From NCBI GenBank assembly GCA_021295715.1, contig JAGWBV010000010.1, positions 1 to 48,254 on the forward strand: DNA of 48,254 bases, in the 5' to 3' direction. The position numbers were made by a program, and so were the translations under genes. Position 1 is the first letter of the stretch. The number at the start of each line of letters is the position of its first letter. Shown piece after piece: positions 15,951-24,399 of the stretch. The DNA comes from Candidatus Poribacteria bacterium. GTDB taxonomy: Bacteria; Poribacteria; WGA-4E; WGA-3G. The notes under the pieces were generated by a model. It made no database searches and was not told the origin of the DNA. It saw nothing but the letters and a program-made list of their open reading frames with translations.

Positions 15951-15980
15951 TTTTCGCGCACGCTCCATTACATTACGCGC
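15951..15980 (+). repeat. Tail fragment of the dispersed CTTGCGG repeat
   Basis: CACGCTCCATTACATTACGC matches the 3' end of the full copy at 39934-40018 (CACTCCATTACATTACGTGC). No head is present. Confidence 0.5.
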
Positions 15981-16080
15981 GGGTTTCCGGTGATGTAGGT
16001 ACCGGGTTTGAAAATCTGTACAATTTGGAAGATGACATAGCCTGCAACAACGGCGCAGGCGGATTTAAGAAATGCACACA

Positions 16081-16124
16081 GTAATCTAAACAACCGTTAT
16101 TTAACCGCAAGGAAAAATTAAAAG
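16081..16124 (-). repeat. Dispersed CTTGCGG repeat, copy 3 (head at a start codon)
   Basis: The plus strand reads TTAACCGCAAGGAAAAATTA then AAAG and the ATG at 16125, the same arrangement as at 11022. The AAGGA is 11 bases before the start codon. Confidence 0.7.
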
Positions 16125-17063
16125 ATGAAAATTTCAGTCTGGGATGGCGGACTTTCTGATAGCTATCTCAAACAGGTTACACAACTCGGTGCAGACTGTA
16201 TCGACTTTGGAGGTGGTAACGCCTTTCCGGGAGTTGAAGAGCAGGGTTACCCCGACTTGGACGAAGTCCTGAAAATTAAGAAGCAGATCCGTTCTTGGGG
16301 ACTCGACATCAACCGTGTGACACTTCCGAACATCACAGAAAAGTTTATGCAAGGTCAACCTGATGGTGAAAAGGAATTAGAGAACACGTGTAACGCCCTC
16401 CGAGTCTTTGCGGAAGCAGGGGTGCCTATTGCGCGCCAAAGATTTTGGGGCGATACGTTCGACTATCTAATGACGCGCTATTCATCCGTCCATCGGGGTG
16501 GCTACACCTCCCGCGGTGAAAGCCGTGCCGCAACCGAAAATCCACCACCTACACCGACGATGGAAGCTCTCGACGAATGGTGGAAACGCTTTACCGAAGT
16601 CTACGGAGCACTCGTCCCTATCGCCGATGAATGCGATATTAAACTCGCCATCCATCCTTCAGATGTGCCAAACCCGGATACACCGCTCGGTAGTCTCGGT
16701 TTCCACCGTGTCACGGATACCTTTCCGAGCAGAAACGTTGGGTATCTCTATTGTTGCGGCACTCGGGCGGAAGCCGGTGGTAGTGCGATTGTTCTTGACG
16801 AAATCAACAATTACGGGCGTAAAGGGCGTATCTTCATGGTTCACCTACGGAACGTCCGCGGTAGCCTCGCAACAGCCGGAGCGTTTGAGGAAGTCTTGCT
16901 TGACGATGGCGATATGAACGCTTTCAAAATCGTCCGTGAACTCCAAAAGGTCGGATTCGACGGATGCATCAATGCTGACCATATTCCGAAATTAGAAGGC
17001 GATGTTGGATTAGCGTATTCCGTCGGTTACATTAAGGCACTCTTCGCGGCATTGGCAGCATAA
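16125..17063 (+). CDS. Mannonate-dehydratase-like TIM-barrel protein
   Basis: 312 residues. Xylose-isomerase-like barrel with features of the UxuA family: LAIHPSDVPNPD (His ligand), GYLYCCGTRAEAGGS, FMVHLRNVRGS (His), LDDGDMNAFKIVRELQKVGF and CINADHIPKLEGD (Asp/His). UxuA removes water from D-mannonate to give 2-keto-3-deoxygluconate in hexuronate breakdown. That would fit the oligogalacturonate-lyase-like gene at 11022, although the protein is shorter than E. coli UxuA (about 390). The start is set by the repeat-derived ribosome site. The next gene starts 13 bases after the stop. Confidence 0.75.
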   Translation: MKISVWDGGLSDSYLKQVTQLGADCIDFGGGNAFPGVEEQGYPDLDEVLKIKKQIRSWGLDINRVTLPNITEKFMQGQPDGEKELENTCNALRVFAEAGVPIARQRFWGDTFDYLMTRYSSVHRGGYTSRGESRAATENPPPTPTMEALDEWWKRFTEVYGALVPIADECDIKLAIHPSDVPNPDTPLGSLGFHRVTDTFPSRNVGYLYCCGTRAEAGGSAIVLDEINNYGRKGRIFMVHLRNVRGSLATAGAFEEVLLDDGDMNAFKIVRELQKVGFDGCINADHIPKLEGDVGLAYSVGYIKALFAALAA

Positions 17064-17076
17064 CTCTAATGGGCAT

Positions 17077-18093
17077 GTGTACACTTTAGACCCCTTGACC
17101 CCTCAAAATCAGGATAAGTGGGATGCCACCCTTCGGCAATGTCCGGATACGACTGCCTTTCAAAGTCTCGCGTGGCGGGATGCATTAGCAAGCGCATTCA
17201 GCCAGCTCACTCCAACTTACCTACTCATCAATCAAGATGACTCAGTAATAGGTGGGCTGCCTGCCTTCGTTTTTCAACCGATACCGGGCATCCGTCTGTG
17301 GCACTCAATGCCGTGGAATCTATTTGGGGGTGTACACCTTATCGAATCAGGGCAAATTAACGCTGAAACCCTGATAAGCTCCATCGAAGATGCAGCAACG
17401 GCAAAGGGATGGTGTGAAATTCGTTGGACACTCACACCTAATCAGGCCATGACCGATGCTGAGCTTTTCGCTGAAATGGGTTATGAACGAACAGACTACT
17501 TCACACACCTATTGAACACAAACGCGGGTGTTGAATCCCTCTGGCACGCCTATAATAAACGCGTAAGGGGAGCGGTCCGAAAGGCAGAGAAATCGGGTGT
17601 GACAGTCACGGACACAGATAGTGAAGTGGCTTTATCCACCTTTTACGACATGTATCTTATGACAGTCAAACGGTTAGGTGGCACCCCAAAACCGCGTGCG
17701 TTTATGGAGACGCTTCTGGAGCGGAAAATCGCCAAACTTGCCATCGCTACATATAACGGTACGATTATCGCAGGACTGCTCTATCTACTTTTCAATAAGA
17801 CAGTAACGCTGTGGTGTGAAGCATCTGTGCCAGCATTCTTGAAATACCGCCCTAATAACGCGATTTTTCACCACATTATCACACAAGCATGTCGTGAACA
17901 ATGCGAATGGGTTGATTTCGGGGCATCGCCACCAGAGAACACAGGGTTAATTGCACATAAGGAACAGTATCGCGCCGTCCGAACAGACTTTGCCAGTTAC
18001 ACAAAGGTCGTTTCGCCGCTGAAAAGGGCGTTGTGGACAAAGAGTGAGGACACACTTCGTCAAATTTATACCTGGATGCAGAGGAGTGGTTAA
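17077..18093 (+). CDS. FemAB/GNAT-like acyltransferase
   Basis: 338 residues from a GTG 13 bases after the preceding stop. Two GNAT-like halves of the FemAB type: CPDTTAFQSLAWRDALASAF near the start, WHAYNKRVRGAVRKAEKSGV (the conserved R..I.KA.K.G motif) in the middle, and VTLWCEASVPAFLKYRPNNA with IITQACREQCEWVDFGASPP toward the end. Members transfer amino acids from tRNA to peptidoglycan precursors or acylate surface sugars. Which substrate is used cannot be seen. Its close spacing suggests translation coupling with the sugar gene, though a functional link is not obvious. Confidence 0.75.
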   Translation: MYTLDPLTPQNQDKWDATLRQCPDTTAFQSLAWRDALASAFSQLTPTYLLINQDDSVIGGLPAFVFQPIPGIRLWHSMPWNLFGGVHLIESGQINAETLISSIEDAATAKGWCEIRWTLTPNQAMTDAELFAEMGYERTDYFTHLLNTNAGVESLWHAYNKRVRGAVRKAEKSGVTVTDTDSEVALSTFYDMYLMTVKRLGGTPKPRAFMETLLERKIAKLAIATYNGTIIAGLLYLLFNKTVTLWCEASVPAFLKYRPNNAIFHHIITQACREQCEWVDFGASPPENTGLIAHKEQYRAVRTDFASYTKVVSPLKRALWTKSEDTLRQIYTWMQRSG

Positions 18094-18233
18094 CGGTTAT
18101 CAGTTGTTAATTGTCGGTAACAAGAGGTTTCTGGCAACAATTCACCCTTTCTGGAATATTCCAAGTTTATGAAGATTGTTACAAAGTGCCTCTTTAACCG
18201 AAAACTGATGACCGAAAACTTTAACCATAAAAA

Positions 18234-19592
18234 ATGGAAACTAATCGTAAACCCAATTTAATCTTCGTTTTCGGCGACCAGCATCGCCAATGTGATGTCG
18301 GATGCGCAGGCAACCCACAAGTCCAAACGCCTGCGATGGATCAACTCGCACAGGAAGGGATGTTTTTTCCCAATACCTACACGAACGTCCCGATATGTGT
18401 ACCAGCGCGTGGCTGCCTGATGACAGGTAAATACCCGTTGAACCACAAAGCCGTTTCCAACGATCTACCGCTCCCTTTAACGGAAACCGGCATCGCGAAA
18501 GTCTTTAAAGAAGCGGACTATGCCACAGGTTATATCGGAAAATGGCACCTCGGCGGCATGCCGCGGGACAAGTTCATCACACCTGAGATGCGGTTCGGTT
18601 TTGACCATTGGATCGGGTGGAATTGTCATCACGATTACTTCAATGCGCCGTATCACGACTCCGATGGAAATCGATTCCAGATTGACGGATATGAACCAGA
18701 GTTCCAGACCGATAAAGCGATTGAATACTGCCGAGAGCATGCCGATGAGCCTTTTTGCCTCTATATGAGCTGGGGACCGCCACATAATCCGTATGAACAC
18801 GTCCCAGAACGCTACAAAGCGATGTATCCACCAGATCAGATTCAGCTACGTCCGAACGCGGTGGATACCCCCGCAACACGAGAGGATCTCTCCGGCTACT
18901 ACGCGCACATCACAGCTCTGGATGAGAATCTCGGACGTTTGATGACTGCGCTCGACGACATCGGTATCGCTGATGATACTATCCTTGTCTACACATCCGA
19001 CCACGGCGATATGCTCGGTAGTCACGGACACACCAGAAAAGAACGTCCATGGGACGAATCCAGTCGTATTCCCTTTATGATGCGTTGGCCCCGCAGAATT
19101 CCGGCAGGTGTTACCCGCGACACCTTACTAAGCCTTGTCGATTTCATGCCGTCCATGCTGTCGCTGTGCGATTTGCCGATTCCAGAGGGTGTGGAGGGTA
19201 TCGACCTTTCAGAAGCGATGCTCGGTAACACAATCGACGAACCACAATCCGTGCTGCTTGAAGTCCCCTTGCACGGCAGTGAAGGTTTCAACTTCGGTAT
19301 CCGCGAATGGCGTGGTGTCCGCACGCATCGCTACACTTATGCCCGTCATTACGATGGAACAGGATGGCTCCTTTACGATAACGATAACGATCCGTATCAG
19401 TTGAACAATCTCATTGACGACGAGGACTCGCAAAACCTACGCGCAGAACTCGAAGCGGAACTCCAACAATGGCTAACCCATATAAACGATCCGTGTCTGT
19501 CCGGACTGGAACACATCCGGCAACTCGGCTTATCAGAATTGTGGAACATCAGCGAACAGCGGTTCGGCGGCAGAAATCCTCGTTGGGCATAA
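18234..19592 (+). CDS. Type I sulfatase
   Basis: 452 residues. The formylglycine motif CVPAR (C55-R59) is followed by GCLMTGKYPLNHK; metal ligands are in FVFGDQHRQCD near the start and in YTSDHGDMLGSHGHTRK. GYIGKWHLGGM is the second sulfatase signature. No signal peptide, so it appears cytoplasmic and depends on a maturation enzyme to convert Cys55. No Shine-Dalgarno is visible before the ATG, only A/T-rich repeats of AACCGAAAACT. It is followed by PhyH and phosphodiesterase genes. The likely role is desulfating sulfated sugars or lipids, consistent with sponge or algal glycan use. Confidence 0.9.
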   Translation: METNRKPNLIFVFGDQHRQCDVGCAGNPQVQTPAMDQLAQEGMFFPNTYTNVPICVPARGCLMTGKYPLNHKAVSNDLPLPLTETGIAKVFKEADYATGYIGKWHLGGMPRDKFITPEMRFGFDHWIGWNCHHDYFNAPYHDSDGNRFQIDGYEPEFQTDKAIEYCREHADEPFCLYMSWGPPHNPYEHVPERYKAMYPPDQIQLRPNAVDTPATREDLSGYYAHITALDENLGRLMTALDDIGIADDTILVYTSDHGDMLGSHGHTRKERPWDESSRIPFMMRWPRRIPAGVTRDTLLSLVDFMPSMLSLCDLPIPEGVEGIDLSEAMLGNTIDEPQSVLLEVPLHGSEGFNFGIREWRGVRTHRYTYARHYDGTGWLLYDNDNDPYQLNNLIDDEDSQNLRAELEAELQQWLTHINDPCLSGLEHIRQLGLSELWNISEQRFGGRNPRWA

Positions 19593-19861
19593 TTTTAAAC
19601 TAACGCAAGCGTTCGATCTGAGGGGTTTCAACTGTGACATTCCTCTTCGAATATCCGCAGTGCGCCGTTGTTGCACTGCCGCGTTTTTGATTCAAACTTA
19701 TATAGTAAAGTCTGTAATTACTTTTACACCATCGTCCAGATACGTCGGGAATCGGAGTTCCCTCCTACAGTATTCGTGAAATACGGAGTGTTGTTTTCCA
19801 AAATGTAAACTGATTTTCAGGAACTACTATACCACAAAGATAACATAGGAGATAGCACCCT

Positions 19862-20662
19862 ATGACTGATGAAGAAAAATTTCGATTCGACTTAACCGGA
19901 TTCCTTGTTCGTCCTGCGATCCTTGAACGCGATGAAGTGGATGCAATCGTTGATCAGATCGACCGGATACATCACAACAAAGAATCCTTACCGCCGGAAC
20001 ACCGTGCCGTCCCGGGCGGTCCCGCGAGCGTCCTGATTGATCATCCCAAAGTTCTGGATGTCCTACATGAAATTATCGGACCCGAGATACGGTTAGAGCA
20101 CAGCTACTCTGCTTGGCGCGAAAAAGGGCAGAGGCACGGTGAACTCCACGGTGGCGGACCACGACAGGCAGATCCGATCTTCGGGTATCGCGTCAACAAT
20201 GGGCAGATTCACGCTGGAATGGTGCGAGTCGTCTTTGAACTCACAGATGTTTCTAAAAAAGATGGTGCGACGCACTTTATAGTTGGGAGTCACAAATCCA
20301 ACTTCCCGATGCATCCTGACCACATGTCGTTAGAAGAAGGGAAGCGGAGTCCGTTTCTGATGACCTACGAATGCCCCGCTGGCAGTGCGATCTTCTTCAC
20401 AGAGAACCTGTGTCACGCCGGTCCGGTGTGGCAACGGGAGACCCCGCGTGTAACAGTGCTAAACGCGTACGCGCATCTCGCAACACATTGGCACCGTCTA
20501 CCGATTCCGCCTGAAGTTCTGTCCGCTTTACCGCGTGAAAAGCAAGCGTACTTCCGTGAACCGTGGGTTGCGGATTTCCGCACGCGCCCGGCAACGAGAA
20601 ATACGATTGAGCGGTTCCTTAACAACGACGAAGCACCTGTGAATACCGATACCAAGCCGTGA
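19862..20662 (+). CDS. Phytanoyl-CoA dioxygenase (PhyH) family protein
   Basis: 266 residues; AGGAGA precedes the ATG. Fe(II)/2-oxoglutarate cupin: FDLTGFLVRPAILERDEVDA at the start, LTDVSKKDGATHFIVGSHKS before the distal region, and NLCHAGPVW with PRVTVLNAY (distal His, then the Arg for 2-oxoglutarate). The proximal His region reads RHGELHGGGP (91-100). If H96 is the ligand, the usual HxD/E is HxG (H96-G97-G98); if H92 is, it is HxE (H92-G93-E94). PhyH proteins hydroxylate many small molecules; the substrate here is unknown. The next gene starts 14 bases after the stop. Confidence 0.85.
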   Translation: MTDEEKFRFDLTGFLVRPAILERDEVDAIVDQIDRIHHNKESLPPEHRAVPGGPASVLIDHPKVLDVLHEIIGPEIRLEHSYSAWREKGQRHGELHGGGPRQADPIFGYRVNNGQIHAGMVRVVFELTDVSKKDGATHFIVGSHKSNFPMHPDHMSLEEGKRSPFLMTYECPAGSAIFFTENLCHAGPVWQRETPRVTVLNAYAHLATHWHRLPIPPEVLSALPREKQAYFREPWVADFRTRPATRNTIERFLNNDEAPVNTDTKP

Positions 20663-20676
20663 TTTAAAATGAAGAT

Positions 20677-22050
20677 ATGAAAAAGCGAGTACTCATTATC
20701 GGTTGGGATTGTGCCGCGCCTGAGCTTGTCTTTGACGCTTTTAAAGACGACATGCCCAATACACGCCGTTTGATGGAAGAAGGTATCTACGGCGAATTGA
20801 AAAGCACGATTCCCCCGATCACCGTCCCAGCGTGGATGTGCATGATGACCAGCCGTGATCCCGGTGAACTCGGTATCTACGGTTTCCGCAACCGTAAGGA
20901 CTATTCTTACGATGCGATGACAATCGCCAACTCACACGCCATCAAAGTGCCAACGCTCTGGGATCTCTTAGGGCAAGTGCAGAAGAAATCGGTCGTTTTG
21001 GGAGTGCCACTCACCTATCCAGCAAAACCCTTTCCGGGATGGATGATTACCAGTTTCCTCACACCTACTCTCAACTCACAATGGACCTTCCCACGACGAC
21101 TGACACGGGAAATCACACAAGTCGCCAGCGATTACATGATCGATATACCGAATTTTCGGACTGACCGACGCGCTGAACTGGAACAACAACTCCTCAAAAT
21201 GACGGCTGAACGTTTCAAACTCGCGCGCTATCTGCTTGAGACAAAGGACTGGGACCTCTTTACAATGGTCGAAATGGGGTCAGATCGACTCCATCACGCA
21301 TTTTGGCGATTTTGGGATACAACGCATCCGAAGTATGAACCGAACTCGCCGTTCTCAGAGACAATGCGGAACTACTATCGCGCCCTCGACACCGAACTCG
21401 GAGAAACATTAGCGTGTGTAGACGAGGACACCACGATCATGGTCGTCTCTGACCATGGTGCCAAACGGATGGACGGGGGTATCTGCGTCAATGAATGGCT
21501 TCGACAGCACGGTTATCTGACACTCAAAACCGAACCGAGTGAAATTACGCGATGGACACCGGATATGGTAGATTGGGACCAAACAAAGGCGTGGGGAGAG
21601 GGCGGTTACTATGCACGAATCTTCATAAATGTTGAAGGTAGAGAACCGCACGGAACTGTCAGTGCGCGAGATTACGAGGATATCCGTGGTGATTTGAAGG
21701 AACAACTCGAAGCAATCGTTGATGAGGAGGGACTTAACATCGGTACGCGCGTTTTTAAGCCCGAAGAGGTATACCGAGAATGCCGAAACATTGCTCCTGA
21801 TCTCATCGTCTATTTCGGCGATCTCTTTTGGCGTTCAGTCGGAAGCGTCGGATACAACAGCATCTATACCTACGAGAACGATACCGGTCCCGATGACTGC
21901 AATCACGCAGAGATGGGAATTTACATCATAAAACGGAATGGACAGACAGATGGACACGCTTCCACGAAAAGTCTATACGATATTGCCCCGACAGTCCTAA
22001 ATGAGTTCGGCATCAACATTCCAGAAGCAATGCAAGGGAAACCGATGTAG
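20677..22050 (+). CDS. Type I phosphodiesterase / nucleotide pyrophosphatase family hydrolase
   Basis: 457 residues of the alkaline phosphatase superfamily. GWDCAAPELV has the first metal Asp, STIPPITVPAWMCMMTSRDP carries the nucleophile Thr region, MVEMGSDRLHHAFW has Asp/His ligands and VVSDHGAKRMDGG the Asp-His pair, with the last His in GQTDGHAST. No signal peptide. Such enzymes split phosphodiesters or phosphonates, or act as phosphoglycerate-mutase-like hydrolases; they are common beside sulfatases. Coupled to the PhyH gene by a 14-base gap. Exact substrate unknown. Confidence 0.85.
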   Translation: MKKRVLIIGWDCAAPELVFDAFKDDMPNTRRLMEEGIYGELKSTIPPITVPAWMCMMTSRDPGELGIYGFRNRKDYSYDAMTIANSHAIKVPTLWDLLGQVQKKSVVLGVPLTYPAKPFPGWMITSFLTPTLNSQWTFPRRLTREITQVASDYMIDIPNFRTDRRAELEQQLLKMTAERFKLARYLLETKDWDLFTMVEMGSDRLHHAFWRFWDTTHPKYEPNSPFSETMRNYYRALDTELGETLACVDEDTTIMVVSDHGAKRMDGGICVNEWLRQHGYLTLKTEPSEITRWTPDMVDWDQTKAWGEGGYYARIFINVEGREPHGTVSARDYEDIRGDLKEQLEAIVDEEGLNIGTRVFKPEEVYRECRNIAPDLIVYFGDLFWRSVGSVGYNSIYTYENDTGPDDCNHAEMGIYIIKRNGQTDGHASTKSLYDIAPTVLNEFGINIPEAMQGKPM

Positions 22051-22058
22051 GAGCGAGG

Positions 22059-22973
22059 TTACCCTGTCGTCACGGCGTTAACAATCGCCTCTGCGACAAC
22101 TTCCGCAGCGAGAATACCGACAGTATTTACACTACTTTTAGTGTGCAAGCCGGTTGCGAGAGCAAATAGCGTATCTCCATCGAACATCGTATGCGCCGGA
22201 CGAATGGCGCGTGCCATCCCATCGTGTGCCATCTCCGCGACTCGGTGTACCTCAGCGGAAGAAAGTGTCGCATTTGTAGCCACAACACCGATAGTTGTGT
22301 TGGTTCCCTGCACTAAATTTGCTTCCAAGAGTCGTTCCGTGATGTCCACGAAATCACCGTTTTCCTTCCCACCGGCGAGAATCTCACCCGTCCTCGGATG
22401 CACAACATTTCCAAGTGCATTCACAACCACAATTGCCGCAACAATCAAGCCAGAATCGAGACACATACACGCCGAACCTAACCCACCCGGAGAAGACGCG
22501 AGCCCGGGGGCTTTACCAACAGTGGCACCAGTGCCTGCTCCGATAGTACCCATCGCAACGGGGGTACTTGTGGCGTTAAGGCACACCTGATACCCCATTT
22601 CTTTGTCAGGACGGACTTTGGCATCGCCAACCCCGAGATCAAAGATAACAGCCGCGGGAACAATCGGCACCCGAACAGGACCTGCGGGAAAACCGACGTT
22701 CTGTTCCTCAAGATATTGGACGACACCACCCGCAGCATCTAATCCAAAGGCACTTCCCCCTGTCAGGAGGACAGCGTGTACTTTTTGGACTAAACGTCCC
22801 GGACGGAGAGCTTCTGTCTCCCGCGTGCCGGGTGCAGCACCACGCACATCAACGCCCGCGGTTGCCCCTGCTGGACAGAGGACAACTGAACATCCCGTTC
22901 GAGCGGTTGAATTGGTAGCGTGCCCTACCGTAATTCCGTTTATTGCAGTAAGTGTCTGATTGTTTGTTTCCAT
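22059..22973 (-). CDS. P1 family peptidase (DmpA-like aminopeptidase/esterase)
   Basis: 304 residues. The ATG at 22973 is preferred over a TTG at 23000; neither has a strong ribosome site. ITVGHATNSTARTGCSVVLC, GAAPGTRETEALRPG, VHAVLLTGGSAFGLDAAGGV and IGAGTGATVGK are hallmark blocks of the DmpA / L-aminopeptidase-D-esterase group. These Ntn-type enzymes cut themselves before the nucleophile, here probably in GVVATNATLSS. DGMARAIRPAHTMFDGDTLF completes the C-terminal signature. Full length; convergent with the phosphodiesterase gene, with an 8-base gap between stops. Confidence 0.9.
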   Translation of the reverse strand: METNNQTLTAINGITVGHATNSTARTGCSVVLCPAGATAGVDVRGAAPGTRETEALRPGRLVQKVHAVLLTGGSAFGLDAAGGVVQYLEEQNVGFPAGPVRVPIVPAAVIFDLGVGDAKVRPDKEMGYQVCLNATSTPVAMGTIGAGTGATVGKAPGLASSPGGLGSACMCLDSGLIVAAIVVVNALGNVVHPRTGEILAGGKENGDFVDITERLLEANLVQGTNTTIGVVATNATLSSAEVHRVAEMAHDGMARAIRPAHTMFDGDTLFALATGLHTKSSVNTVGILAAEVVAEAIVNAVTTG

Positions 22974-23053
22974 AGTTTTCACAATGTTCCAAGTTTCCAA
23001 GATTACTATAGCGAATTCTGATGAAATCTACAAGAAGAATGCTATCAAAGAGG

Positions 23054-23082
23054 TTGACTAAAAAAGAGAACACTGCTAAAAT
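23054..23082 (+). promoter_or_regulatory. Promoter of the DegT-family gene
   Basis: TTGACT at 23054-23059, 17-base spacer, TAAAAT at 23077-23082, about 97 bases before the start at 23180. Confidence 0.5.
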
Positions 23083-23179
23083 CAAGCCTACCTGTATCAG
23101 GAAAATCGGGGTTACTTAGGGGAAACACCCAAGCAAAACACCCCTTTTACAGCATGCACATAGCAAGGGGGACAGAGAC

Positions 23180-24370
23180 ATGGCAAAGTTAGCACTAAAT
23201 GGCGGCGACCCCATTGTCAAAGGGAGCTTAGGGAAAAGTTGGCCCATTTTTGATGAAACCGAAGAAAACGCACTTTTAGAGACCTTGTGGAGTGGTGCGT
23301 GGAACCGACGCGAGAAAGTCGATGAAGTCGGTGAGAAGTTCGCAGCGTTTCAGGATGCCAAATACGGTATTCCACTCGCAAACGGCACGGTAGCACTACA
23401 ATGCGCCTTAAAGGCGGCTGGTATCACCGCGGGTGATGAAGTCATCGTTCCTGCCCTAACATTCGTGGCGACAGGCACCTCGGTTGTGTGCGTCAATGCA
23501 GTGCCAGTCATCGTTGACATTGATCCGCTCACCTATAATATCGCACCCGATGCGATTGAAAAAGCCATTACACCCCGAACGCGGGCGATTATTCCAGTGC
23601 ATAACGGTGGTTACCCCGCTGACATGGACGCGATTATGGAAATCGCTGACAGACACAATCTGAAAGTGATTGAGGACTGCGCACATGCCCACGGCTCACA
23701 GTGGCGTGGAAAAGGACTTGGCTCAATCGGAGACCTCGGTGCATTCAGCTTCCAGATGGGAAAGACCCTCACTTGTGGCGAAGGCGGAATGGTGCTGACA
23801 AATGATGAAACATTGGCAGAAAAGGCAGGTCAATTCGCACAATTGAATATGCGGATGACCAACTTCCAAGCGACGCTCTTATTGAATCAACTGGAACGGT
23901 TTGAAGAGCAGGTAGAGACGCGTGAACGAAATATCGCATACCTTTCTAAGGGGATGGAAGCGATAGACGGACTCCACCCAATTCCGCGCGATGCGCGCGT
24001 CACACGATGGTGTTTCTACTATTGGGATTTCCGATTCGTCTCTGAGGAGTTCGGCGGGGTTTCACGCGATCGCTTTTTAGAAGCACTCCGCGCAGAAGGT
24101 GTGCCGTGTGGTGTCGGAGCACATGGTGAACCCATCTACAACGAAGGTCCGTTTGGTAACCCTGAATTGTTTGATAGGCTCGGATTACCACGCAAATACC
24201 TCGGCGATCAAGCGATTGACTACAGCACCCTCAACTGCCCACACGCAGAACGGGTCTATCGCGAAGAGGTGTGCAGTTTCACACATTCCATGTTTTTAGG
24301 GGATACAGACGATATGCAACAGATTTTAGACGCGTTCCAGAAGATTCGGGCACATGTCAGAAATTTGTAG
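23180..24370 (+). CDS. DegT/DnrJ/EryC1/StrS family aminotransferase
   Basis: 396 residues; AAGGGGG precedes the ATG. PLP enzyme: ANGTVALQCALKAAGITAGD, DEVIVPALTFVATGT, VIEDCAHAHGSQWRG and FSFQMGKTLTCGEGG, where the Lys forms the Schiff base. Family members aminate keto-sugars (or the AHBA precursor) using glutamate. Between LAEKAGQF and NMRMTNFQA there are only a few residues, whereas homologues have roughly 20-25 there (the NHG...LGYNYRM loop), so this copy seems to carry an in-frame deletion near the active site. It lacks obvious sugar-nucleotide partners nearby. Confidence 0.85.
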   Translation: MAKLALNGGDPIVKGSLGKSWPIFDETEENALLETLWSGAWNRREKVDEVGEKFAAFQDAKYGIPLANGTVALQCALKAAGITAGDEVIVPALTFVATGTSVVCVNAVPVIVDIDPLTYNIAPDAIEKAITPRTRAIIPVHNGGYPADMDAIMEIADRHNLKVIEDCAHAHGSQWRGKGLGSIGDLGAFSFQMGKTLTCGEGGMVLTNDETLAEKAGQFAQLNMRMTNFQATLLLNQLERFEEQVETRERNIAYLSKGMEAIDGLHPIPRDARVTRWCFYYWDFRFVSEEFGGVSRDRFLEALRAEGVPCGVGAHGEPIYNEGPFGNPELFDRLGLPRKYLGDQAIDYSTLNCPHAERVYREEVCSFTHSMFLGDTDDMQQILDAFQKIRAHVRNL

Positions 24371-24399
24371 AGGTGGCATGCAACATCAATGGACAGAAA

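Noticed and set aside
22141-22590. Plus-strand frame of 149 codons within the P1 peptidase gene
   Set aside because: A shadow of the minus-strand DmpA-like gene, whose family motifs are complete.
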